Of a stretch of 64,000 bases of DNA, positions 34,824-42,751 are shown in pieces (positions within the stretch are counted from its first letter, which is position 1; every line of letters starts with the position of its first letter). The notes under the pieces are model-generated. The model had not been told where the DNA came from. It searched no databases and worked only from the letters and a program-made list of their open reading frames with translations. The DNA comes from SYFY01 sp041752315 (lineage in GTDB: Bacteria > Pseudomonadota > Gammaproteobacteria > Pseudomonadales > Azotimanducaceae), in the NCBI GenBank assembly GCA_041752315.1, contig JBGSHJ010000067.1, forward strand, positions 1 to 64,000. The letters are read 5' to 3'. Made by a program: the position numbers and the translations under genes.

Positions 34824-35936
34824 ATGGGAATGGAAGTACGCGCGGCGGTCGCCGTGGCTGCGGGCCAGCCGCTGGTGATTGAAAAGGTCCAGCTCGATGG
34901 GCCGCGCTTCGGCGAGTGCCTGGTGGAGATCAAGGCCACCGGCATCTGCCATACCGATGCGTACACGCTGTCCGGCGCAGATCCCGAGGGCCTGTTCCCT
35001 GCCATCATGGGACATGAAGGTGCCGGCATCGTGGTGGAAGTAGGTGAGGGCGTGACCAGTCTCAAACCGGGTGACCACGTGATCCCGCTCTACACACCTG
35101 AATGCAGACAGTGCAAGTTCTGTCTGTCGGGCAAGACCAACCTCTGTGGCGCGATTCGCGACACCCAGGGCAAGGGAGTGATGCCAGATGGCAGCAGCCG
35201 TTTTTCACTGAACGGTCAGAAACTCTTCCATTACATGGGCACTTCGACCTTTGCGAACTACACCGTCGTTCCCGAAATTGCACTGGCGAAGATCCGAGCA
35301 GACGCACCGTTCGAGAAGGTCTGTTACATCGGTTGTGGTGTGACCACGGGGCTTGGCGCGGTGTTCAACACGGCGAAGGTCGAACCAGGTGCGACCGTGG
35401 CCGTATTCGGACTTGGGGGAATCGGACTCAACGTGATCCAGGGCGCGCGTATCGCCGGCGCAGACCGCATCATCGGTATCGACATCAATCCCGCAAAAAG
35501 ACCACTTGCCGAAAAATTCGGAATGACCGACTTTCTCAATCCTGCGGAGGTGGGCAACGTGGTCGCCGAGATTGTCGGGCTGACTGGCGGTGGGGTCGAT
35601 TACTCCTTCGAGTGCATAGGCAATACCGACCTCATGCGTCAGGCACTGGAGTGCTGCCATAAAGGCTGGGGCGAGAGCATCATCATCGGCGTGGCCGCGT
35701 CGGGCAAGGAAATCTCCACACGCCCATTCCAGCTGGTGACGGGTCGGGTCTGGAAAGGGACTGCGTTTGGCGGTGTCAAAGGTCGTACACAGGTACCAAA
35801 AATAGTCGACTGGTACATGGAGGGGAAAATCAATATCGATGATCTGATCACGCATACCCTGAGCCTGGAACAAATCAACGACGGGTTCGATCTCATGCAC
35901 CGTGGTGAGAGCATCCGTTCCGTGGTGGTTTACTGA
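34824..35936 (+). CDS. frmA: S-(hydroxymethyl)glutathione dehydrogenase (class III alcohol dehydrogenase)
   Basis: 370 aa. Catalytic zinc ligands are Cys42 (TGICHTDAYT) and His64-Glu65 (GHEGAG). The structural zinc is held by Cys94, Cys97, Cys100 and Cys108. The NAD-binding GLGGIGLNVIQGA lies at about 195-210. It oxidises S-hydroxymethylglutathione, the formaldehyde adduct, to S-formylglutathione in the cytoplasm. No frmB esterase follows; instead an amidohydrolase begins with a TGATG overlap. The intergenic space to the divergent Kef-type gene is 93 bp. Confidence 0.93.
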   Translation: MGMEVRAAVAVAAGQPLVIEKVQLDGPRFGECLVEIKATGICHTDAYTLSGADPEGLFPAIMGHEGAGIVVEVGEGVTSLKPGDHVIPLYTPECRQCKFCLSGKTNLCGAIRDTQGKGVMPDGSSRFSLNGQKLFHYMGTSTFANYTVVPEIALAKIRADAPFEKVCYIGCGVTTGLGAVFNTAKVEPGATVAVFGLGGIGLNVIQGARIAGADRIIGIDINPAKRPLAEKFGMTDFLNPAEVGNVVAEIVGLTGGGVDYSFECIGNTDLMRQALECCHKGWGESIIIGVAASGKEISTRPFQLVTGRVWKGTAFGGVKGRTQVPKIVDWYMEGKINIDDLITHTLSLEQINDGFDLMHRGESIRSVVVY

Positions 35937-36931
35937 TGCGTGGCGATTGGCTGGCCCTGGTGCAGGAGGAGATTCTCGAGCCTGACCTGCCCATCTGTGA
36001 TCCGCACCATCACCTTTGGGATCACCCCAACAACCCCTATCTGCTGCCACAGTTGCTGGCCGATACCGGCAGTGGTCACAACGTGGTTTCGACCGTGTTT
36101 GTCGAGTGCGGCAGCATGTATCGGGCGGATGGACCGGAGTCCATGCGCTGTGTTGGCGAGACCGAGTTTGTCAACGGCATCGCAGCGATGACTGCCAGTG
36201 GCCAGTACGGAAAGCTGCGTGCCTGCATGGGCATCGTCTCGTTGGCTGATCTGAATCTTGGCTCAGCGGTAGGGGTGGTGCTCGATGAGCATATGCGTCT
36301 GTCCCGACGTTTTCGTGGCATTCGTCACGCGGCGGGGTGGGATGCCAGTGAGTCCGTGCGAAACTCGCATACAAACCCCTTCAGGGGAATGTTGGGGGAT
36401 CACAGGTTTCGCGAAGGATTTGCCGAACTGGGTAAGCGTGGTCTGACCTTCGATGCGTGGCTTTACCACACGCAGATCCCCGAGTTGACCGATCTGGCCC
36501 GGGCGTTTCCGGACACCGCGATCATCTTTGACCATTTTGGGGGTCCGCTCGGCATCGGCCCATACGCTGGCCGACAGAGGGAGATATTCAGTCAGTGGCA
36601 GAAGGATGTTGCAGAGCTTGCACGATGCCCCAATGTCTTTGCAAAACTGGGTGGTATTCTCATGCCGATCAACGGCTCCACATTTCACAAGGCGGACAAA
36701 CCTGCAACGTCGGATGAGGTAGTAGCAGTCACCGGCGACTATCATCGGCAAGCCATCGAGTGTTTTGGTGCCGCCCGATGCATGTTCGAAAGCAATTTTC
36801 CGGTGGACAAACAAAGCGTGAGTTATCCGGTATTGTGGAATGCGTTCAAGAAGATTGCAGCCGGAGCTTCGGTGAGTGAAAAAGCCAATCTGTTCCACGA
36901 TACGGCCGTAAGGGCCTACCGGCTGGCTTGA
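35936..36931 (+). CDS. Amidohydrolase-2 family metal hydrolase
   Basis: 331 aa TIM-barrel hydrolase of the amidohydrolase_2 type, as in lactonases and decarboxylases. The N-terminal metal motif is ICDPHHHLWD, and IIFDHFGGP and FESNFPVD follow as expected strands. It overlaps the formaldehyde dehydrogenase gene by one base and precedes an SDR. The cluster could oxidise and open an alcohol-derived lactone, but no substrate is indicated. Confidence 0.82.
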   Translation: MRGDWLALVQEEILEPDLPICDPHHHLWDHPNNPYLLPQLLADTGSGHNVVSTVFVECGSMYRADGPESMRCVGETEFVNGIAAMTASGQYGKLRACMGIVSLADLNLGSAVGVVLDEHMRLSRRFRGIRHAAGWDASESVRNSHTNPFRGMLGDHRFREGFAELGKRGLTFDAWLYHTQIPELTDLARAFPDTAIIFDHFGGPLGIGPYAGRQREIFSQWQKDVAELARCPNVFAKLGGILMPINGSTFHKADKPATSDEVVAVTGDYHRQAIECFGAARCMFESNFPVDKQSVSYPVLWNAFKKIAAGASVSEKANLFHDTAVRAYRLA

Positions 36932-36953
36932 CAAGTTTACAAACGGAGCGGCG

Positions 36954-37781
36954 ATGGAGCTGAAAAACAGGGTAATGGTCATCACGGGTGGTGCCAGTGG
37001 CATTGGACTCGCAACCGCGCAGGTGATGGCGTCGAGAGGGGCGAAGCTGGTACTGGTCGATATCGAGCAGAGCGCGCTGGATCGCGCGGCGCAACTGTTC
37101 GCAATGCCGGTGGTTACCCGCGTCTGTGATGTTCGTGATTTCAAGGCCATGCAGGCCCTGGCGGACGATGTGGTATCGACCTGTGGCGCCGTGCACGGCG
37201 TGTTCAACAACGCCGGTATCGCTGTCGGCGGCCCGGTCTCGGAAATGAGCCACGACGATTGGCGCTGGGTGATCGATGTGGATCTGTGGGGACCGATTCA
37301 TGGCGTCGAGGCGTTCCTGCCGCATATGCGGAAGCAGAAGGACGGTGGACACATTCTCTTCACCGCCTCTTTTGCGGGGCTGGTCCCCAATGTCGGATTG
37401 GGTCCGTACTGTGCTGCCAAGTACGGCGTCGTCGCGATCGCCGAGGTCCTGTCCCGCGAACTGCGGGACGACGGGATCGGTGTGTCGGTGTTGTGCCCGA
37501 TGCGGGTGGCGACCAATATCGGTGCCTCCAATCGCAACCGCCAGACCGACTATGGCACGGTAGAATCGTCGCCGCCGATACCGCCACAAGGCGTCGACAA
37601 CCGGGATCTGGCCGGTCGGGTTCTCGACGTGAAGGCAGTTGGTGAAATGGTGGCAGATGCTGTCGAGAACAACATTCTCTACATCCTCCCGCATGACGAG
37701 GCACGGGGGCCGGTCGAACGCCGATTCCAGCGCATCCTGCGTGACTTTGATTACTGGTCGAATCGAGAGGCGAAAGGTTAA
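36954..37781 (+). CDS. Short-chain dehydrogenase/reductase
   Basis: 275 aa. The cofactor loop is TGGASGIG at 11-18, and the acidic residue after beta-2 (LVDIE) suggests NAD. NNAG lies at 85-88 and the catalytic set is Ser139, Tyr152 and Lys156. The Asn of the SDR tetrad is Asp here (VIDVDLWG). It is the third gene of the frmA-amidohydrolase-SDR run and probably oxidises a secondary alcohol. The substrate cannot be predicted. Confidence 0.88.
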   Translation: MELKNRVMVITGGASGIGLATAQVMASRGAKLVLVDIEQSALDRAAQLFAMPVVTRVCDVRDFKAMQALADDVVSTCGAVHGVFNNAGIAVGGPVSEMSHDDWRWVIDVDLWGPIHGVEAFLPHMRKQKDGGHILFTASFAGLVPNVGLGPYCAAKYGVVAIAEVLSRELRDDGIGVSVLCPMRVATNIGASNRNRQTDYGTVESSPPIPPQGVDNRDLAGRVLDVKAVGEMVADAVENNILYILPHDEARGPVERRFQRILRDFDYWSNREAKG

Positions 37782-37821
37782 ACTGCAACCTGGTTGTAGT
37801 CGAAAGAACGAACGGACGAGA

Positions 37822-38286
37822 ATGATGACGCTACGCGCGATTGCTGCAGTTGCTGTTTTTGCCATCCATGCGGGTGTAACAATCGCATCGGATGCACCCA
37901 TTCCACCGACACCGGAACCCGTGTCCCTGGTTTCAGTGTCTCCGGAAGGTGCCGAGGTGTACTTCATCAGCCCAAGTGATGGTGATATCGTCGATGGTGC
38001 CCTGACTGTCCGGTTTGGATTGAAGGGGATGGGTATCGCACCTGCTGGAGCTGATCTTCCGAAGACCGGGCATCATCATCTGCTCATCGATCAGACTGGT
38101 GAGCTCAATCGGACGCTGCCATTGCCCATGACGGAGCAGATCCTGCACTTTGGCGGTGGTCAGACGGAAACAACGGTATCCCTGAAGCCGGGCAAGCACA
38201 CGTTGCAGCTGGTGCTTGGAAACTATCTGCATATTCCGCACGATCCTCCGGTGGTTTCGAAAGTGATCACGGTGACGGTCAAGTAG
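37822..38286 (+). CDS. DUF4399 periplasmic protein
   Basis: 154 aa from the ATG at 37822; an ATG three bases later is equivalent. The signal peptide is about 1-22. The mature part has the DUF4399 signature: VYFISPSDGDIV, VRFGLKGMGIAPAG, TGHHHLLID and a closing LQLVLGNYLHIPHDPPV. These small beta proteins have no known function; the His cluster could bind metal. It is the last gene before tRNA-Ser. Confidence 0.85.
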   Translation: MMTLRAIAAVAVFAIHAGVTIASDAPIPPTPEPVSLVSVSPEGAEVYFISPSDGDIVDGALTVRFGLKGMGIAPAGADLPKTGHHHLLIDQTGELNRTLPLPMTEQILHFGGGQTETTVSLKPGKHTLQLVLGNYLHIPHDPPVVSKVITVTVK

Positions 38287-38319
38287 GACGCAGCCGCAAG
38301 GGCTGACAGGTTTGCGCAC

Positions 38320-38409
38320 GGAGAGGTGCCAGAGTGGCCGAATGGGCTTGACTCGAAATCAAGAGACCCTTCACGGGGTCCGTGGGTTCGACTCCCACCC
38401 TCTCCGCCA
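38320..38409 (+). tRNA. serU: tRNA-Ser(CGA)
   Basis: A 90-nt class II tRNA with acceptor arm GGAGAGG/CCTCTCC, anticodon loop CTCGAAA (anticodon CGA, reading UCG), long variable arm, T-arm GTTCGACTC and an encoded CCA at 38407-38409. The accessory region begins immediately downstream, so this gene is a likely integration target. Confidence 0.95.
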
Positions 38410-38576
38410 ATTAATATACTATCCTATTGATATATAAAGAATTATTTGACCTAGATACGCGCATACCGCCTTCCATACCAACATAGGAAGAATACACCCA
38501 CCAAGAATGCTGAAGTTCTTCGAGTCGATCTGAGGATTCGCTCCGGCGTGATCCAAAGATCGCTGCCCCTCTACAC
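38410..38576. other. AT-rich stretch downstream of the tRNA
   Basis: The first 50 bases (TTAATATACT, GATATATAAA) are much richer in A+T than anything upstream. No gene is visible. This is the kind of sequence seen at the edge of integrated elements. I saw no copy of the tRNA 3' end elsewhere in the window that would mark the other edge. Confidence 0.5.
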
Positions 38577-38993
38577 CTAAACCACCTTCACATTCTGAAC
38601 GACAACTGCGAACACCCCCTGCGAGGTCAAACACCCCTGCACGTGTCGACCGCGCCCAACGTCCACCCACCGAATATTCCATCCATCGGCGTCGCCCTGT
38701 CCGATCCTGTGGATCAATAGCTTGACGGACTTGCCACGGTGGGAGGCTTCCGAGCGGTCTAAAAAGCCGAGCCAGGGCAGATACCTGTATTCGCCGTTGC
38801 GACACAGCACGCCCACCGTTTCGCCTTTCGTGTCGTGACACAACTGGATGTTTCGGGCATTGAGTTTGCGGCAGAGGATCAGGGTCACTGGCGTGAATAG
38901 ATACTGTATGTGCATACAGTCTACGAGAGGCCCCTGCTTCTTGAATAGACGCTCCGCGAGCGTTAGGGACAGTCTGAACAAGTCATCAAACAA
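38577..38993 (-). CDS. Hypothetical protein
   Basis: A 138-aa frame opening at a TTG; an ATG at residue 27 would give about 112 aa. It has no membrane segment or motif I recognise. Composition looks protein-like, with Trp, charged clusters and a beta-like C-terminus (GVFAVVVQNVKVV). It lies between the tRNA and an insertion sequence on DNA unlike the backbone, so it may be island cargo or a fragment. Confidence 0.35.
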   Translation of the reverse strand: MFDDLFRLSLTLAERLFKKQGPLVDCMHIQYLFTPVTLILCRKLNARNIQLCHDTKGETVGVLCRNGEYRYLPWLGFLDRSEASHRGKSVKLLIHRIGQGDADGWNIRWVDVGRGRHVQGCLTSQGVFAVVVQNVKVV

Positions 38994-39102
38994 GCCGATT
39001 CCGTGTTGTTCGGTCTCAAATTGATCGTCTGCGGACTTGTTGCGGGTTCAAAACACCCGGAATCGCCTCGATTCGAGGCGTATTCGGCCTCATTCCGGTC
39101 TA

Positions 39103-40077
39103 TTACGCATACTTAGGACGTAGGTGTCCCGTCGAGCCCAGCAATTGCTTGCGCGCCATCCACAGGTTCGACAGCGCGAATAGCGTCAGCACCTGGGCCG
39201 TGTTCTTCACCCGCCCACGGAACCGGACCTTCACGTAACCGAACTGCCGCTTGATCACCCGGAACGGATGTTCAACCCGAGCCCGTATACCTGCCTTGAC
39301 CTTCTCGGCCGCCTGAACTTTCCGCTTCGTCCTGACTTCCGGCACCGCCTTGATCTTGCCGCGCTTCAGCGCAATCGACCACGTCAGCTTCTTTTTCGCA
39401 ATCCACTTCTCCGCACCGGTGTACCTAGCATTCGCATGGACCTCTTTCTCCTTGCCGTGCAGAAGCTCGGCAACCACCGTCACGCCTGCCTCGTTCGCAG
39501 CCGTGGTCACTACGGTATGGACGAGACCAGAGTCCGTATCCACGCCAATGTGGGCCTTCATCCCGAAGTACCACTGGTTGCCCTTCTTCGTCTGGTGCAT
39601 CTCGGGATCGCGCAGCCCCTCGTCGTTCTTGGTAGAACTCGGTGCAGCGATGATTGTTGCGTCCACAATGCTGCCACGCTTGAGCATCAGTCCCTTGCGG
39701 GTCAGGTGTGTGTTGGTCTTCTCGAATATCATCGGGGCCAACTCGGTGGTCTCGATGATCCGACGAAAGTTCAGGATTGTCGTCTCATCCGGTTTCGGCT
39801 TCGCCAGCGATAGCCGTGCAAAGGCTCGCATCGAGCCAGTTTCATACAACGCTTCTTCCATCGCCGGGTCGCTGAGCCCGAACCAGTTCTGCATCAGATG
39901 AACCCGCAGCATCGTCTTGAGCGGGTACGGTTGCCGGCCTCGGCCATCGACCGGATAGAACGGCTCGATGACCTGCAGCATTCCCGCCCAGGGAACCACC
40001 TGCTCCATCTCTCCGAGGAATATCTCGCGCCGCGTTCTCTTCTTCTTAGCTGCGTACTCTGCATCGCCAAAGCTCAT
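39103..40077 (-). CDS. IS5-family transposase (intact)
   Basis: 324 aa, full length for the family. The DDE acidic residues are in VDATIIAAP, in the segment after GMKAHIGVD, and in RARVEHPFRVIKRQFGY (the Y-(2)-R-(3)-E-(6)-K region typical of the IS4/IS5 superfamily). MHQTKKGNQWYFGMK is shared with the frameshifted element at 58.3 kb, but the two proteins are otherwise diverged. Clean terminal inverted repeats were not identified. It sits directly against the 3' end of the MTA-phosphorylase-like gene. Confidence 0.9.
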   Translation of the reverse strand: MSFGDAEYAAKKKRTRREIFLGEMEQVVPWAGMLQVIEPFYPVDGRGRQPYPLKTMLRVHLMQNWFGLSDPAMEEALYETGSMRAFARLSLAKPKPDETTILNFRRIIETTELAPMIFEKTNTHLTRKGLMLKRGSIVDATIIAAPSSTKNDEGLRDPEMHQTKKGNQWYFGMKAHIGVDTDSGLVHTVVTTAANEAGVTVVAELLHGKEKEVHANARYTGAEKWIAKKKLTWSIALKRGKIKAVPEVRTKRKVQAAEKVKAGIRARVEHPFRVIKRQFGYVKVRFRGRVKNTAQVLTLFALSNLWMARKQLLGSTGHLRPKYA

Positions 40078-40126
40078 CTGATTCAGAGAATGTCACCACT
40101 CCAAAATCGTTGCTATCCCGTCACAA

Positions 40127-41032
40127 TCAGGACTCTTGTTCAGGAAATCCTTGGGGCACCAGACTTTTTCCTGCGATTTCAGCGAGTCGCGCCCGCGTCC
40201 CAGTTGGAATGTCATCCCATGCTGTGACCAGAGAGCGCGCCAAAGCAGTATGTGCTTCAGACACTGGGGGTGAATCCGCGAGCAGGCGGATGGCGGTGGC
40301 GGCTATTTTTTGCGCGCGCTCACCATTCTTCGTGAGGTTGCCGATCGCGATATCGGCGGTGACATGTGCCTCTCGTGGGTGCCAGCAATCAAAATCGGTG
40401 ACCATGGCAAGGGTGGCGTAGGCGATCTGAGCTTCTCTCGCAAGTTTGGCTTCAGGCATGTTGGTCATACCGATGACATCAGCACCCATAGATCGATACC
40501 AGTTTGATTCCGCAAGACTGCTGAATTGCGGGCCTTCAATGCACACATAAGTGCCGCCCCGATGTAGCCGAATCGGTGATGACTCTCCTATTTCCTCAAC
40601 GGCGTGGGCCAGGGCATTGCCGACAATTTCGCAAACGGGTTTCGCCATGGAGAAATGTGCGACCGCCCCATCGCCAAAAAACGTCTGGATTCGATGTTTG
40701 GTCAAGTCAATGAACTGGTCAGGCAGAACCATATCCATGGGTGCAATACTCTCACGGAGAGAGCCGACTGCTGAGAACGACAACAGATAACGTACGCCAA
40801 ATTGTTTCATCGCGGATATGTTGGCGCGATAGGGCACCTCTGAGGGAGACAGATGGTGCTTCCTGCCATGACGCGCGAGGAAGACCACGGATACGCCTTC
40901 AAGTTTGCCGGTGACCAATACGTCGGAGGGTTGCCCATAAGGTGTTTTGAGCACGTGCTCGCAGACATCTTCGAGTGCCGCCATCTGGTAAAGACCGCTG
41001 CCGCCGATGACACCGATTTTTGCTTCAATCAT
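40127..41032 (-). CDS. 5'-methylthioadenosine phosphorylase-like nucleoside phosphorylase
   Basis: 301 aa. Phosphate-binding GGSGLYQM is at 10-17, RHGRKHHLSPSEVPYRANI around 55-75 and GMTNMPEAKLAREA around 190-205, the MTAP/PNP signature set. MTAP cleaves methylthioadenosine to adenine and methylthioribose-1-phosphate. Beside arsM and arsS, the likely substrate is 5'-deoxy-5'-dimethylarsinoyl-adenosine, giving the ribose-1-phosphate needed for glycosylation. It diverges from the sigma-factor operon and has a TGTAAG-N17-CGACC element 34 bp before its ATG. Confidence 0.85.
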   Translation of the reverse strand: MIEAKIGVIGGSGLYQMAALEDVCEHVLKTPYGQPSDVLVTGKLEGVSVVFLARHGRKHHLSPSEVPYRANISAMKQFGVRYLLSFSAVGSLRESIAPMDMVLPDQFIDLTKHRIQTFFGDGAVAHFSMAKPVCEIVGNALAHAVEEIGESSPIRLHRGGTYVCIEGPQFSSLAESNWYRSMGADVIGMTNMPEAKLAREAQIAYATLAMVTDFDCWHPREAHVTADIAIGNLTKNGERAQKIAATAIRLLADSPPVSEAHTALARSLVTAWDDIPTGTRARLAEIAGKSLVPQGFPEQES

Positions 41033-41066
41033 GGAAACATCCGCAATACCGCTGATTAATCCGCTT

Positions 41067-41094
41067 GGTCGATGTCGGCTTCCAATTTCTTACA
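41067..41094 (-). promoter_or_regulatory. Putative ECF promoter of the MTAP-like gene
   Basis: On the minus strand TGTAAG (41094-41089) and CGACC (41071-41067) are separated by 17 bp, and the second block ends 34 bp before the ATG at 41032. The same arrangement precedes arsS and arsM. Confidence 0.6.
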
Positions 41095-41345
41095 CTGACG
41101 GTTTGCACTTGGAAGACTCCGTCAACTATTCACCCGGCAAGAGGCGCAGCTTTGGCTGAGAGAAACTAAGATGAAGTGGCTGGTTCCGGGAGGTTGGTTT
41201 TCGGATCTGGGCAATCTGGGCGCGAATGACGGTATCCTGCGCAACCTGGCAAACAACCCGATTGGATGGACGGTTGATGCTGTCCTTTCCGCGTTGCCGA
41301 TCGACGGTTTTTTTCGCGAGGCCACGTGCCCAGGAGAGCAGGACG

Positions 41346-41570
41346 ATGCAGCAATTCTGGCAAACAGCAACGCAACGACGAATCATGGTTGGTGCCCTGC
41401 GCATCGCGCTGGTGGTCGGCACTGTGCTGAACTTCCTCAATCAGGGTCAACACCTGTGGGCCGGTGAGGGCCTTTCCTGGTGGCATTTGGTGTTGAACTA
41501 TCTCGTCCCATACTGTGTGGCGACATACAGTGCAGTGAAGAACGAACTGAATAGAAGGAACAATCCATGA
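41346..41570 (+). CDS. NrtS-like small membrane protein
   Basis: 74 aa from the ATG at 41346, behind AGGAGAG. Two membrane helices are visible (about 14-32 and 42-64), with VALVVGT-like ALRIALVVGTVLNFLNQG and LNYLVPYCVATYSAVK matching the NrtS family named for nitrate/nitrite transport. The stop overlaps the sigma-factor start (ATGA), tying it to this locus. In an arsenic cluster its substrate could be a different anion; this is inference. Confidence 0.72.
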   Translation: MQQFWQTATQRRIMVGALRIALVVGTVLNFLNQGQHLWAGEGLSWWHLVLNYLVPYCVATYSAVKNELNRRNNP

Positions 41571-42196
41571 CAGATCGACACCCGCTTCCCGGGGGCGAAG
41601 CAATACGTGACGCATCAGACTTGACCGATCCTCAATTTCTGCAGGACCTGCGTCGGCAAATGGTGAGATTTGCGACACTGCAGCTATCGGATACGAGTCT
41701 CGCCGAGGATGCAGTTCAGGAAGCACTGATTGGAGCCCTCAAGAGCGCACGCTCATTTGGTGGGCGTGCGGCACTCAAGACTTGGGTCTTCGCCATCCTG
41801 AAGAATAAAATCATGGATGTCTTGCGCAAGCGTCAGCGTCTCATGGAAGTGGGTGGCTTGCCCAATCAGAATGAGGAAGATCACGATTTTGGTGAGCTTT
41901 TCAATGCCAAAGGTTTTTGGCAGGAGGACGAACGACCAACGGCGTGGGGCGACCCCGAGGCGGCCGTACACGATCAGCATTTCTGGCGTGTATTTGAGGC
42001 CTGTCTGGAACATTTACCCGGCCAACAGGGGCGCGTATTCATGATGCGAGAATTTATCGAAATGGAAACACCCGAGATCTGCAAAACAGCTGGAGTGAGT
42101 GTCACTAACCTCAATGTCATGTTGCATCGTGCGCGATTGCGATTGCGTAAATGTCTGGAAAACAGCTGGTTTTCGCCAGGAGAGTCGCCATGCTGA
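41567..42196 (+). CDS. ECF-type sigma-70 factor
   Basis: 209 aa. Region 2 (about 28-95) has LAEDAVQEALIGALKSA and FGGRAALKTWVFAILKNKIMD. A roughly 40-residue acidic linker follows, then region 4 (about 135-195) with LPGQQGRVFMMREF and the helix-turn-helix ETPEICKTAGVSVTNLNVMLHRAR. It overlaps the NrtS-like gene by 4 bp and the zinc-finger anti-sigma gene by 7 bp. It is the prime candidate to read the TGTAA(G/C)-N17-CGAC(C/T) elements in this island. Confidence 0.9.
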   Translation: MTDRHPLPGGEAIRDASDLTDPQFLQDLRRQMVRFATLQLSDTSLAEDAVQEALIGALKSARSFGGRAALKTWVFAILKNKIMDVLRKRQRLMEVGGLPNQNEEDHDFGELFNAKGFWQEDERPTAWGDPEAAVHDQHFWRVFEACLEHLPGQQGRVFMMREFIEMETPEICKTAGVSVTNLNVMLHRARLRLRKCLENSWFSPGESPC

Positions 42197-42381
42197 ACTG
42201 CCAGAGAGCCACCCGGCTTCTTTCGGACGCACAGGAACGCAATCTGACCTTCACCGAACGCATGAATTTGCAGATGCACACCGTTATGTGTTCTGGATGT
42301 CGCAATTTTGAACGCCAGATGCAGACCTTGCGGCGAATCACCCGCGCTTATGCCAAAAGTGACATCGCGCAAGATGAATAG
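42190..42381 (+). CDS. Zinc-finger (zf-HC2/ZAS-type) anti-sigma factor
   Basis: 63 aa from the ATG at 42190, overlapping the sigma gene. The ZAS-type motif H-x3-C-x2-C is present (MHTVMCSGC), with an N-terminal Cys in LNCQRA. There is no membrane helix, so it is a soluble anti-sigma factor. Thiol or metalloid binding to the zinc site could release the sigma factor, which fits a trivalent-arsenic signal. That trigger is inference. Confidence 0.82.
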   Translation: MLNCQRATRLLSDAQERNLTFTERMNLQMHTVMCSGCRNFERQMQTLRRITRAYAKSDIAQDE

Positions 42382-42676
42382 TGTGAGCGCGCTACATGTG
42401 GGTGTGTTTCGTGATATCTGCCCAGCGCGTGAGTGTCAGCCTCGACGAAATACCCGAGCCTCTCAGATCGGACGATAGCAATCATTGCGGTGCGGCCGCC
42501 ACGTCCTTAGTGAAGTGCGTCCTGACCGCTGAATGCAAGGTTGCAAGAGAGCAGGGCTCCACCGAATTGATGTGGCCAAGGGGCGGCTACACCTCAATGA
42601 GCTCTACTTTCTGAATTCCGAGACGGTTCTGCAGGGGTTCACTCCGATGGTTACCAATGCCATAAGTTGAAGGTGG
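42382..42676. other. Intergenic stretch without a gene
   Basis: About 295 bp between the anti-sigma factor and the arsS promoter. No frame shows a family match or good codon bias, and no terminator hairpin with T-run is obvious. Confidence 0.5.
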
Positions 42677-42704
42677 TGTAACAAAACCCGCCTCCCGCCC
42701 GACC
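42677..42704 (+). promoter_or_regulatory. Putative ECF promoter of the arsS operon
   Basis: TGTAAC (42677-42682) and CGACC (42700-42704) are 17 bp apart; the second block ends 47 bp before the arsS ATG. It matches the elements before the MTAP-like and arsM genes. Confidence 0.62.
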
Positions 42705-42751
42705 GAGTAAGGAGAAAACACTAGTTACCGCAACCACTGGACGGCACTGTT

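Noticed and set aside
39000..40140. Terminal inverted repeats for the intact IS5-family element
   Set aside because: Similar GGACTTGTT and GGACTCTTGTT stretches occur on both sides, but in the same orientation, so they are not inverted repeats.
41171..41345. Open frame starting MKWLVPGGWFSDLG upstream of the NrtS-like gene
   Set aside because: It has a passable ribosome-binding site, but it runs on for about 120 bp through the NrtS-like gene in another frame and matches no family I know. The NrtS-like frame is clearly better supported.
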